Assembly (NCBI GenBank): GCA_020466095.1
Contig: CM035807.1
Location: 43,188,286-43,252,285 of the forward strand
Length of the DNA: 64,000 bases
From: Chlorops oryzae
Lineage: Eukaryota > Arthropoda > Insecta > Diptera > Chloropidae
Direction: 5' to 3'
A program made the translations under genes and the position numbers. Position 1 is the first letter of the stretch; each line of letters starts with the position of its first letter. Under the pieces are notes generated by a model, which saw nothing but the letters and a program-made list of their open reading frames with translations, ran no database searches and had not been told where the DNA came from. Below, piece after piece: positions 1-12,100 of this stretch.

Positions 1-885
1 GAAAATATCATAAAAGTATTCAGAACACTAGAAGCAGCAAACATGAAAGTCCAACTTGACAAATGCGAATTTTTACAAAAACAAGCAGAATTTCTAGGAT
101 TTATCATATCAGAAAATGGAATCAAAACAAATCCACTCAAAATAAAAGCCATCCAAAATTTCCCAACACCAAAAACTTTGAAAGATCTGAGATCATTTCT
201 CGGCCTCTCAGGCTACTACCGTCGATTTGTTCGCGATTATGCCAAATTAGCAAAACCTCTAACAAACCTCCTAAGGGGGGAAGATGGACGTGTGTCCAAA
301 ACTCAATCAAAGAAAAAACTAATTGTTTTCAAAAATGAAGAAACAGAAGCATTTAAAAAAATAAAAAATAGCTTGGCTTCTGAAGAAGTAATACTTGCTT
401 TCCCTGATTTTAATGAGGAATTTCATTTAACTACAGACGCATCGAACCATGCATTAGGAGCGGTACTAGAACAAAAAGATAGACCGATCGCATTTATATC
501 AAGAACACTTAGTAAAATAGAAGAAAATTAGGCATCAAACGAGAAAGAAATGCTCGCTATCGTTTGGGCCCTAAACTCTTTTCGAAATTACTTATACGGC
601 ACTGCAAAAATCAAAATATTTACTGATCACCAACCCTTAACATATGCTCTCAGTACAAAAAATTCTAATGCTAAAATGAAGCGATGGAAGGCCATTCTGG
701 AGGAATACGATCATCAGTTAATCTATAAACCAGGAAAAACCAACATCGTGGCAGATGCTCTCTCGAGACCATCCCAAATTAACACCCTAACTACGACAGC
801 ACATAGTAACAATAGCTCTTCTAATCTTTTAATACAGTTTACAGACGCACCTATTAATGCTTTCAAAAAACCAAATTCTTCTTAA
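1..885 (+). pseudogene. gypsy-type pol fragment: RT C-terminus and RNase H
   Basis: The readable frame begins in the RT thumb/connection region (the segment with FLGLSGYYRRF at about residues 53-63 of the 43-531 frame) and runs into RNase H (TTDASNHALGAVL, then the ENEKEMLAIVWAL and FTDHQPLTYAL segments). The frame is interrupted by a TAG at 529-531 in the middle of RNase H and resumes at once in the same frame to 885. The typical RNase H end, VADALSRP, is present at about 749-772. A frameshift near 865-885 separates it from integrase. This is a degraded enzyme fragment, not a functional gene. Confidence 0.85.
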
Positions 886-1045
886 TTTAGGAGACGCAAC
901 AAATTACACATTTGACATTGTTTTCCCCACTTAACATAGACACACCATAACCGAAACATATTTTGATCAAGAGAAGCTGATAGAAATTTTAAAACGGTAT
1001 CTCAATCCGTCAGTAATTAATGGTATTAGGACAGACGAGAGAACT

Positions 1046-2071
1046 TTGGGGCAATTACAATCCATTTATCCAACTCATTTTAATAGTTATAAAATAAAGT
1101 TTACGAGGAAAATGCTTTTAGACCTACGCGACAAGTTAGAACAAGAAACAGAAATAATAAACGAACATAGGCGCGCTCACAGAAATTCTAAAGAAAATAA
1201 AGCACAATTATTAGAAAAATTTTATTTTCCGAAATTGCAATCAAAAATAGAGCTGATCACGAAACAATGCAAGGTGTGTAAAGAACAAAAATACGAACGT
1301 AATCCCCCAAATTCCAATTTACAACCAACACCTATACCTCAGTACGCGGGACAAATCGTTCACATAGACATATTTTACACAAACAATAGACTACTGTTAA
1401 CCGCGATTGATAAATTCTCAAAATATGCTCAAGTTAAGATAGTAAAATCCAGAGCAGTTCAAGACATAAAAGGACCTCTGAAGGAGCTGTTAATGACTTT
1501 TGGCATACCCCAAAAAATAGTTATTGATAATGAAAAATCTCTATCATCCGCACCCATCACACATCTCCTAGAAAATGAATTAAAGATTGAAATTTTTAAG
1601 GTTCCTCCTTACTGTAGTACAATCAACGGACAAATAGAACGATTCCACTCAACCTTTTCAGAAATTATGCGTTGCCTAAAGGCTGAAAAAACTCATGACT
1701 CTTTCGAAGACCTTATTTTCAAAACAGTCTATACTTATAATCATTCTGTTCATTCAGTAATAAACAAAAAACCAGTAGAAGCATTCTTCGGAAGAAAAGT
1801 TGCAACTGATCCTCGATTATTGCAAAAGGAAAAGGAAGATACCCTAAAACAACTGAAAGATAAACAGGAAGCTGATTTAAAATTCCACAATAAAAATAGG
1901 CAACCATATAAGGAGTATCAAACTGGACAAGTCATTTATGTAAAGACAAACAAAAGAATAGGAAACAAATTATCACCAAGATACAAAGAAGAGATTGTAG
2001 CCGAAAATAGAGACAGTACTGTATTAACTAAATCCCAGAGAATAGTCCACAAAAGCCTTATAAAAATTTAA
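1046..2071 (+). pseudogene. gypsy-type integrase
   Basis: An open segment of 341 codons holds a recognisable retroviral-type integrase. There is an N-terminal HHCC zinc-binding region (EHRRAH, then CKVCK) and a catalytic core with the three acidic residues in context: HIDIFY, VIDNEK and GQIERFHS, a D,D-35-E arrangement. The C-terminal domain follows. The domain looks intact, but it belongs to a pol gene disrupted upstream (stop at 529, shift near 880), so it would not be made from the full polyprotein. Continuity upstream in the same frame is visible from about 935. Confidence 0.85.
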
Positions 2072-2126
2072 AAAATTTATCTTTCACAGATGCATCATTG
2101 GTTTCTCATTTGCTGAAATTCAAATA

Positions 2127-3564
2127 TTGGATTACTCAAACTCCCAAATTGTTACCATAAGGAAAGGTGACTTGAGAATCCAAGAAGGTACATTTAAAAT
2201 TATCCATGTTATAGAATTGAATCAATATGAAGATACTCGGAATAGAATTGAAAAAGACATCCAAATCCAAATTCCTACCACTCATCCTTTCCTACCTATC
2301 TTGTGTCAAGAACTTGAAGAAACAAAGTTGGCATTAAAAAGACTTAAAACCAGGAAATTAGGAAAAAGATCAATAGATATCATAGGGACCGCATGGAAAT
2401 GGATAGCTGGAACTCCAGATCATAACGACCACCAGATTTTAGTAAATAAAGTAAACGACGTTTTGGATAACAACAATCAACAGGTGGTGATTAATCAAAT
2501 GTTGACTAGGCGTTTGAACGAAGTTACTAATATAACTAACGATCAAATTGGTAAAAGCTTCTGAAGGAAATAATTTGAGCGTATTTTTGAACATAAAATA
2601 TAAGTTAGAATTTATAAATAAAGAGCTAACAAATATAGAATATGCCATCCATTGGGCAAAATCAGATATAATTAATTCATTCATTTTAAATAATATAGAT
2701 ATAGATATAACAAATAATTTGCTAGAAAAAGAGAACATTCCCTATATAAGTATTGATGAAGCTTTAGAATTTAGTGAAATTAAAAAAGCAACTAACCTTG
2801 AAAGCTTGATTTATATTGTAAGTTTACCAATGGTAAAAAGTGAAACTTGTAAAGAACTGCTTATAAGAGCAGTCAAAAGAAAAATATTCAATTTAAAATA
2901 TAAAAATGTTGCTAAATGTAAGGATGAAGTATTTGGAATTATATCTAGCTGTAAAAGTTATAATAAACTTTCAATTTGTAAAGAAAATGAAATCGAAATC
3001 ATTACCAGCTCAACTTGCATTCCATACTTACTCCAAAGTAAAAAACCGTCTTGCATAATTATGCATGTTCCAAGTTTGGAAGAAATATTTAGCGACATGT
3101 TATTTTTAAATCAATTCAATGACACTATCAAAGCAGGAACAGAGACCATTCCTCTGCATGGAACATTTGTAATCCGGTACAGTAACATATCAATTCGCAT
3201 TAAAGATCACGTTTATAAATCCAGTCAAGTAACAGAATTCAGTCCACTCCCTTCCATTTTACAACACGATTCCAAGAAAAATATTATTGAAGAAGTTTTT
3301 TCATTGGACTTAATGAAGGAACTTCAAATAAACAATACCAGATTTATCTCCAAGCTTCAAACGGAATCAAGAATCAATTTAATCACCAATATAAGTTGGG
3401 GATCTGTGACAATAGTAATTCTAATATTCTTTTTTGTAACATGCTATAAAAGAATTGTAACCCAAGTGAAAATTAAATCCGGTACAGTACAGTCTGGTCC
3501 AGTCGTAACTATCGACACATTAGAAAGAATGTATCACCTGTCGAACGAGGACGTTCGATCTTAA
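2127..3564 (+). pseudogene. errantivirus-like env, frameshifted
   Basis: Two overlapping open frames, 2127-2564 and 2548-3564, together cover an envelope-like protein in the position expected for errantiviruses, directly after integrase. The first frame carries a basic dibasic-type cleavage site (the LGKR segment near 2365-2375) followed by a hydrophobic, fusion-peptide-like stretch. The second carries a long ectodomain with several cysteines and, near the end, a strongly hydrophobic membrane anchor (about 3395-3450) followed by a short basic tail. The frame change near 2545-2565 breaks the gene, so no complete glycoprotein can be read here. Confidence 0.75.
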
Positions 3565-3573
3565 AGGGGGAAG
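3563..3573 (+). other. polypurine tract of the gypsy-like element
   Basis: The run AAAGGGGGAAG lies directly after the env stop codon and directly before AGTTAAC, the usual start of gypsy-group LTRs. It is the expected primer site for plus-strand DNA synthesis. Confidence 0.7.
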
Positions 3574-4221
3574 AGTTAACGACTTAAATGTTATTTCTTG
3601 AAAAAATAAAATCTTTTTCATATTTTTCTGCTTTTCTCATATTTTTCTTTAATTTTGGCTTTGGTTTCAAAGTTGCGACATAAAGGGCAGAATTCATATT
3701 TCAAAGTCAGCACTAATTGTTTTCCACTAATGCCGCTGATGAATTTAGCGACTTCAATATGCAATGTGTGCAGTTGGGTCTTTTCCTTTTTTTATTGCAA
3801 TGTGTTATATGATTCCTCACGACAAATCCATGATTGTCGTTCGTTCTTTTATGGTATTTTTTCATTTCTATGAATTTCCCTTCTTGCGCAACAGCAGGGT
3901 ACTTGACCGGCACATGAAGTGGAATTCAATGTTTTGTTTTATCAGCACAAAATTCTCACTTTTGGAAGCTTCATGCTATTTGGACGATGGGACTGAGTTG
4001 AGTTGATTTTGAACCTAAGCAAAAAGCAGACATAGTCTGTAAAGAATAATTAGATTTAAATAAAAATTAAAAGACATTTAAGTTTGATAAAATAAGTTTT
4101 AAATAAAAATTAAAACACAATTAAGTTTGATAAAGGAAGTTAAAATAAAAGGTGTTTGGAAAAAACCTAAAGTAAACTCTCTTTTGATTTTTCTAATAAT
4201 TTCATAAGGAAATTATTAATT
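3574..4221 (+). repeat. 3' LTR of the gypsy-like element
   Basis: The LTR is inferred from the polypurine tract on its left, its start AGTTAA and its end TTAATT (imperfect inverted ends), and AATAAA-type signals near 4058 and 4101. Length is about 648 bp. Inside it, 4055-4097 and 4098-4140 are two tandem copies of a 43-bp unit. The right boundary is an estimate because the 5' LTR is outside the window. Confidence 0.6.
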
Positions 4222-4225
4222 TATA

Positions 4226-4936
4226 TAACAGAAAGCATTTGCATGCTATTTTTCTCTCGTGCGAAAGTACATATGTACGTTTCCACAAGGGCTTGCAGTT
4301 TAGTCAAAATTTTTTGTAAAGTATAAAAGGGAAAGTTAACTATTTCATCAATTGAGTTGAAAATCTTGAGAGTTGTTTTTTGTACTTTAAAAATGAGAGC
4401 TTAATTTTTTTCACATTTCGTACCATATCCTCCACATTTTAAGTCTGAAATCCAAAAATTTGGCTTTGGGACTTAGTATAAAGAAACACCTTTCCAACCA
4501 TGCAAAAAGAATATTTAAAAAAAAAATTTTTCATGCCATAAAAGATCAAAAAAGTTCAAAAAATCGAAGAAAAATTTAAAAAATTCACATTTTTTTTTCA
4601 ATTGGGAAGCTCGTACCGTAAAAACTATGAGCTCCATCTTCATGAAAAAGGTGTCATTTGATAGGCCCTGATATTAACTTTGATACGATATCAACCATGA
4701 TAAGTTCACAAAGCAGTAATATATATTTTTTTCCGTATAAGCAAAACAACTGAAGACCTCACACGAAATTGATGGAAAAAATTTAAAAAAATATTTTTGA
4801 TATTACCAATACCACCCTTATCCGTAATAATGAACGAAGTCGCGGCACCAAAACCACTGTTGGCCTACATACAAGCCAATAAATTATTCGCAACAATTGT
4901 TTCTAATTTATATTAACAGCTGACTTCATATTTGCC
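4226..4936. other. AT-rich intergenic DNA, no gene seen
   Basis: There are A/T homopolymer runs and scattered short ORFs without recognisable domains. I see no RNA gene or TE terminus here. Confidence 0.5.
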
Positions 4937-4939
4937 TAA

Positions 4940-5100
4940 GGGGCTGTCCATTAATTACGTAATCATAAAAGGGGGGGAGGGGGTTCGAAAAATCTTACGC
5001 CTGCTTATAAAGGGTGTCTGATTTATACAAAAGTATGCTTACGTGGGGGGGGGAGTGAAATATGGTCAAAATCGCCCTTACGTAATTAATGGACAGCCCC
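4940..5100 (+). mobile_element. 161-bp MITE, family A, with TAA target duplication
   Basis: The ends are perfect inverted repeats (GGGGCTGTCCATTAATTACG and its complement). TAA stands immediately outside both ends (4937-4939 and 5101-5103). A second near-identical copy lies at 33396-33560 and a degenerate inverted copy at 6857-7050. A 3-bp TAA/TTA duplication is typical of PIF/Harbinger elements, so a Harbinger-mobilised MITE is inferred. It codes for nothing. Confidence 0.85.
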
Positions 5101-5282
5101 TAAGCCCTCGTGTTTATGCACAAACTTCAACTCGAGTTGAATTTTCTACCCAGTTTAAATAAATGTGTTTATTCAACCCGATTAAATTCTCTAACTTGGT
5201 TATAAATAGCGTTTATGCGAGGGGGTTGAATTGACCTGAGTTGAAAATACCCGGGTTAACATGATGCATAAATGTAGTATAT

Positions 5283-5473
5283 GATAGCTAACGTAGACTT
5301 TTGAGAAATACCTATGTGTGTCACCTAGACTTCACACCATCATGGTGTAAAATACCTATGTCTGTCAGTGCTATTAGAGAAAGAGTGTTTTTTTCTAATG
5401 TGTAGGATGATGACCATAGTTATAGCGATGTCGCAATTTTTTTCAGCGAAAGCTTAAGTCTACGTAGTAGCTA
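5283..5473. repeat. imperfect palindromic repeat (possible MITE)
   Basis: The left end ATAGCTAACGTAGACTT is mirrored by AAGTCTACGTAGTAGCTAT at the right end, about 190 bp apart. No convincing target duplication was found. Confidence 0.4.
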
Positions 5474-6105
5474 TACACACACCAAAATTCATAGAGTTGG
5501 AATGTATAGTAAAAAAGTTATCCAGGAAAAACGTTAAAAATCGTGATTTTTGAAACTTCTGAACCACTTCCCACGACCCAAGAAGGGACTACGAAAAAAA
5601 TTTGTATGCAGTTTTGTTTATATGTATCGCGACTCCTTTGGTATGTTACATACTCCTTTTCCTTCGGAAAAGTTATAAAAAGATACAAAAAACTATATCA
5701 TAAAATAAAACAATTAAATAAATTTAAAGAAAAGTGACGACTTTAAAAAGATGTATCTCTTTCAAAAGTATTTTTTATTGAATATACTGACATCTTTCCG
5801 CGTTTGTTCCTTCAAGCTACCAAATGAACTGATGGTTGATGAAGTATTTGGCGTTTTGTTTGATCGTGTATCGCCAGTGCTCAAACGTGCTTGCAAGCAA
5901 AATTTCCAATATTATTAGAGCGTGTATGCTTTGGTAAGAATTGACGGTTAATAATTTACCAGTGTAAAACAGGTCATTATGGAGCGAAAAATCGATTCTT
6001 ATTCGATTTTTTAACCGAATCTACCCATCCATATTTCGGGATCTAGGCACGAGGTTCAACAGCTGTAGTAAAGTAGGACTTTAAATATAAACTGATTGCT
6101 ACGAA

Positions 6106-9100
6106 ATGGCTCTAAAGCGTTTGAAAAGTATGTTGTCTTTGTATACCGATGAATTGGTTTTGTAACTTTATTATTTTTTACGTTCAGCTAAAACTTCGAA
6201 GCGTTTGAAGCGTAAACTGAAATACAAAATTGACAAAAAAGTTAGAGAGCATCATCGCAAGGATCGTCGTCAAGCAAAGAAAACTCTCAAAGGAACCCAA
6301 AAGAAGAAACTGTTTCAAATACCAAAATCATGTCCTTTCAAAGAAAACGTCTTAAATTTCATTGAAGAAGCAAAGAAAAGGCCGAAAGAAGAACAAAATA
6401 AGCAACGGGAACAAATATGCGACAATGAAACTCGTAATATTTCAGCTCTTTCCGACGTTGTTGATAAGGCCAGCATACGAAATAACCATCACGATTCAGT
6501 TCAAAATGAACCTAAAAAAGAGGCAAGTATGAAAAGGTTATATTTTAGTCGAGAAAAATAAATTTGATTTCTTGATATAATTTTTATACAATGATATACC
6601 AATCATATACCAATATATACCAATCATTCGCATTCATACACCCTAATTTTCGAGAAAGATATCGATATGTACATATTTTGCTTTACATGCGAACGACATT
6701 TGGGTAATGGTCGCACGGGGATGGATCTTTTTTCCCGCCCAAGTTTCACGTTTATAAGCACAGCTGCCACAGTTGGGTTTTTGGCGGAAATATGGCTCTT
6801 TATTTTTAACTTGGCGTTGTGGCCTTTTTTCATTGTTGAGTCATTTTGGTTTTCTCAGGGACTGCGTTAATTACGCAAGAGAGATTTTGACCATTTTGGA
6901 TCCCCCTCGTAAGCATACATACATAAGAATTTTCAGACTCCCCCTTCCCCCTATTACCAAAGACTACCTAAATTGTTTTTAATATTGTTCTATAGAAAAT
7001 AGTTTCCCCCTTCCACCTCTTTTATGCTTATGTAATTAATGGTCGGTCCCTAACGCCAAGAAATAAATTACTCGATAACCATTTCAAAGTAACAAATTTT
7101 TCGGTGCAATCACTTCGAAGTAACTAATAACACTATGATCGTCTAAAAATCAGACTGACCTGAATCAAACGGTCTCCCTTATTTCGGCTATTTATTATTA
7201 TTAATTCAAGGGTTGGACTCCACACTCTGCAACTTTCTCAGGTCGTTGTGGCGTAGTCATCCATTGAACGAACTACTTTATGCGAAAATTTTAATATTTC
7301 CTTATTTTCTACCTTTTCCGAAGGAAAGATATCATATTGAAATTTGGCATGGACTTGAACCGGGGCCGCGAAAAAAGGCATGGCGAAATTGTGCATTAAT
7401 GCATAATTTCGCTTTGAAGCGAAATAATATCTGGATGCACAATTTCGTTTTTAAACGCATGTGCAATTACGCTTTTGAACAGAAATCATGCTTAACATAT
7501 GCTTAAATTCGTTTTTCGGTTAAATGTTTACTTTCGGTCCAAAACCGAAATTAAAAATGCAGGCATTATTTCAGTTTGATCGTATGCACATTTTCAGTTT
7601 CGAAGGGAAATGGTCCATATGCTTAAATTCGCTTTTCGATAAAATGTTCATTTTCGGTCCAAACCCGAAATTAAACATGCAGGCATTACTTTGGTTTGAT
7701 CGCATACGTAATTTCGTTATTTAACCGAAATAGTATATATTGGTATTTTCGGTTTTAACTCGATCAATTTTCGTAAGGGTAAAGAGTGAAGTATTTTCGT
7801 TTTTATACATTTCCATAGCTGCCTTAATTCTCCTTATATCTTTAACCGCGAAAATAACCAAAAGCAAACCAGCGAATTTTGCAGAAAAGCATTTCAATAC
7901 CCAGCGTAAGCGGGTTTTTCGTTTCAATAAATGAATACTCAGGCCTAAAATTTGTTGACTCCGCGTAAGTACATCGTTTATTAACTAAAGGTAGGTGTCC
8001 ATTTCAATAGAATAATTTTTTGGAGACTTAAACTATATTTTGTTTTAACGTTTCTTCGTGTAGAATCGGAAAAGTTAGAGTTGCAGCCCAGCAAGTCAGG
8101 TTTCTGATAAACTTTCCAAATTTTCTCGAAATGTTTTCAGGAATATCTCTTGGTAAAGTTAAATGGGCATCGGGAGATTTATTCGAAAACATTTTATGTA
8201 CATGTAGCAGCTATTTCGCTCTTGCACGTTAAGAAAAATTTATGTGTGAGTGAACGTCAAAATACTTCTATTTGTACTGTTAACAAATCGAAGCAGCTTT
8301 TGCTGGGAAGGCTATTGAAACTGAGATCACATGTCGTCTAAACATGATATTAGGAGTAGACTGATGGATTTGTAAAAATCAAATCTGGCAGCGCTGGTAA
8401 ATTTGAAATTAACATTTCTTGCATATAGAACATTTCTTGCACGGGCGTATTTACAGTAGGGTAGCAGCGACAGCTGCCCTCCTCTAAATGGTGACTTCTT
8501 AGCATATGCCACACAGGAAACTTTAAAAAGTAACAACAAATGAACTAAGAGATCGTAAATCCTTTTTAAGAAGATAAAAGGAGAGTTGTGCTTGCATTAG
8601 ACAATCATAATGAACGTGCTGAAGATTCTTTATATACGCTTGTATTTTTATATTTTTCCTCCCCAACTGAAATTCTGCATACGCCCGTGATTTCTTGCCC
8701 TTTCTTGAGAAATAACGGCACATAAACATGCAAAAAAATTCCATGGCATTTTTGTTTTATTATGAAAGCTAATTTTTTAAGAGTACTGGACGGAAAGAGG
8801 GCGGGAAACGCCTTTTAGAATTCAAGTTAAAATATTAAAAATGGAAAATAAAAAAATTGTTTTTGAAGAAAACCAATATCGTGTTATTGATTTTGAGTTT
8901 ATTTTTGGTCAGCGTTTAAACTCAGAAATTTTGTTCTGTCCAACCGACAATCGTCAGGCTCGCCGGACTATAACACCCTTACTTGTGAACTGCAATTTTA
9001 TTAAACTACACTTTCGTGAATCTTGGTAATTACAGCCGTTGACAGCTAATTAGAACGTTGCTTCTCATCTTATAAATCTCCACTTTTCAATTGTTTCCGT

Positions 9101-12100
9101 TATTTGAACACTGCATTTCCGCTGTCCTTATATTCCCATCTTCCTCTCATTTGAAATGAAATGGATAGCCATTTCGATAGGCTGCTAAATTTGTATGGGT
9201 GAGATTCTCAATTGAAACACGTGATTTTTCTTTTGACACTTAATTAGAAACGAAGTTTTTGTAGTGCCAAAAAGTCAGTTTCTTTTAGTTATTTGTGTAT
9301 ATTTTGGTAAGATTTTATTATTTGGAATCAAGCGAAGGCATATTGAATGAAAAATTATTTAGCTAAATAGCTTAAAGGATGGGAAAAGGCAAAAATTGTA
9401 CGTCGGCGACAAGAAAGACAATTATTGAGCTTCGTGAGTTTGGCCTCTCATACCAACAAATCGCAACTCAGCTAAATTGTTCCAAAAAGATGGTAATTGG
9501 TGCTATTTCTCATATATTCGAAAATATGAGACCCCAGAAAATGTTCCACAGAAAGCTAGACCACACAAAACCTCGAAACGATTTGATAAAGTAATTTTTC
9601 GTCTCTCCAAAGCTGACCCTAGAAAGACCTCTGCCGATATACAACGCGATATTATAGAAATGTTTTACAAAGAAATATCAATGACATTCTGGAAAACGTA
9701 ATGTTACCGCGGGCCGAAGAAAACATGCCGGTTATTTGGTCTTTTCAGCAAGACAATGACCCAAAGCACACCTCGAAGTACACGAAAAACTTATTTTCTC
9801 GAAAGTCCATTAAAGTAATTGAGTGGCCGTCGCAAAAACCTGATTTGAATCCCACTGCACACCTATGGGGTGAAGTAAAAAGAGCCTTCAGTACTCCAAA
9901 TTTTACAAATTGGGATAATATTTAAGAAAAAGTGATGGAAGCGTGGTACGCACCAGCTAAGCGATGCCAAGACCTAATCAAGTCCATGCAAAACCGTTGC
10001 GGAGCTGTGTTGAAGCAGAGAGGATTTCCGACCAAGTACTAACAAAAAACAATAGATTTTGCTTTTATTTTCCTTTAAATTGCTTGAAATATTTCCGCGT
10101 TTCTAATTAGTTGTCCTAATCAAAACTGAGTTTTTTTTTAAATGTGAAAAAATAATATTCCTCTATGAAAACAGAATTTTTTCTGTTTATATTTCAATGA
10201 AACTTAGAATTTGTGCGTATATTTAAGCTTCCGATTAGAATTCCGAAAAATTGGAAAATTGGGCGTGGCAAAGGGGCGGTTTTCATAAAGAAATTAAACA
10301 AATGTCGGTATATGGGGCCCCTTATGGCCTTAAACACCTTTTGATATTAGAAATTATTTGAAGATGTGTGTGTGTGTGGCTTATTCTATTGTCAGGCTCG
10401 CCTGACTATAACACCCTTACTTGTTTTAAATTTGTATATGAAATTAGCGTTAATATGAAATACTGCACATCCAGTCGAGACGAGTCCAACTGAAGCATCA
10501 GTGGCAAAAGAAGCAAAATCACGTTTAATATATTCTTGTAATTGGTTCGAGTATCTAGCTCTGAGTTCTGTAGGATCCATGGATGATTTTTTCCCCTAAC
10601 ATTTTTTTTAACAATTGTCAGATTGGTATTTTTAACAATCTTGACATCACAGCAGATCCTATCTGAGATGGGAGCAAATTTTTCATAAACACAACGATAG
10701 CTTGAGTTAATACCTGCATGAGTTTGTATGTTTTGGTATAAGATTGGACTAAAAAACTTAATTTTAACAAATTCTTTTGCCGTTAGGCACCTCGCCCTCT
10801 CCATTGGTGGGAGCTCATTGGCCAATGCATAGAATAGGTAATTTGGAGTTGCAGGTGTGAGACCTAGACAGCTTCTGATGAACGAGTTTTGTAAAGAGGC
10901 AATTTTTTTGTTCACTGTTTTGACACCCTTATGGGCCGCAGATGTTCTGCAGTACTCTATTTTCGATCTTATCAGTGATTTGTATAGGTTAAGCGACACA
11001 GATGGATGGAGTCCTGACTTAATAGTCGTCAGACACTTAAACAAATCAGCACTGGACTTAAGTTTTTCAGCAACTGCCTCGTAGTGCTCACTTAAAGACA
11101 GCGAAGTATTTATTATGCGTCCCAGAAATTTTAAGAATTTCACCTGAGGGATTGACGGATTGTTGGAAACAAGGTTTATCGGTTGGTTTAACCTTTTGTT
11201 TACAAGCAATAATTTAGTGTTTTCAACATTGAAAGATAAATTGAGTTGTTGACATATATTCCTAAAGTCACTAATTATTTCTTGAAGATTTTTGGTCGCA
11301 TCCTCTATTGTTTTGTTGGAGCTCAGTATTATAAAATCATCTGCAAATTGGTATATAGAATTATTGTTATCTTGAAGTTTGTGTAGTTGGCTTGTGTAAA
11401 TGTTGAAAAGAATGGGGGAGAGGCTTTTCCATTTATTTGTATTTCATTTATCTGTAGTTCACTGTAGCGATTTTTATACCCAGCGTTAGCAGCATAATAC
11501 AAGAAAATAAGATAGCGCCACTTCAGGCCGATGATGTCACAAATACAAAATGACAGCTTCGTTGTTGTTGTTTTGCATGTTAAGCCCAACGTCACAACTA
11601 TACTTTAGCATGGGAAACAACAACAATGCGAATGCTACAAAATAGTGGTACCCGAAGTGGCAGGGGAAGTAAGCAGGGTATATTAGCTTTGTGCGAATCT
11701 TGTAACAGCTAGAACTAAGCTCCGTATATATAGGCAAATATAAATATTCTTGATCAGGATCGAAAACTGAACTGATTTAGACATGTCCGTCTGACCGTCT
11801 GTCCGTCCGTCTGTGGTCGGATCTCCTCCGAAACGGCTGGACCAACCATGGCAAAATTTGGCACACAGGTATATCGGGATCCGAGTATGATCCTAAGTAA
11901 AAATGGGAGACATGCGCCCACTGCCACGCCCACAAATGATTTTAATGTGTTTTTAGTAAAATGCTTGTAACTTGCGAACCACTCAACACATTTCATTGAT
12001 ATTTGGTGTACTGGTAAACTACGAAAAGGGACATATCCCGGAAAAAAATGGACGCCGTCGTCCTCGAGTCACGCCCACAAGTAAAGTTATATCGTAACTT

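Larger units (their letters stand above)
1..4221 (+). mobile_element. 3' part of a gypsy-group (errantivirus-like) LTR retrotransposon
   Basis: The window opens inside pol of a Ty3/gypsy element. In order one sees the C-terminal part of reverse transcriptase, RNase H, integrase, an env-like gene, a purine-rich tract and a 3' LTR. Gag, protease, the N-terminal RT and the 5' LTR lie outside the window. An env gene after integrase is characteristic of insect errantiviruses (gypsy, 17.6, 297 and ZAM type). The copy is dead: pol has an in-frame stop and at least one frameshift, and env is split over two frames. The segment after the LTR (TATA at 4222-4225) fits the alternating-purine/pyrimidine target of this group, but the 5' flank is not available to confirm a duplication. 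Confidence 0.88.

Noticed and set aside
3655..4006. Several short ORFs of 66-80 codons inside the 3' LTR.
   Set aside because: They overlap each other on both strands, have no domains, and lie in LTR sequence.
6529..6534. GTATGA as donor of Ns1 exon 2.
   Set aside because: It would leave phase 1 against the phase-0 exon at 15774. The GC donor at 6523 fits.
7380..7733. CRISPR-like array.
   Set aside because: There are only two long units of 120 bp with no short repeat/spacer structure, in a eukaryotic intron.
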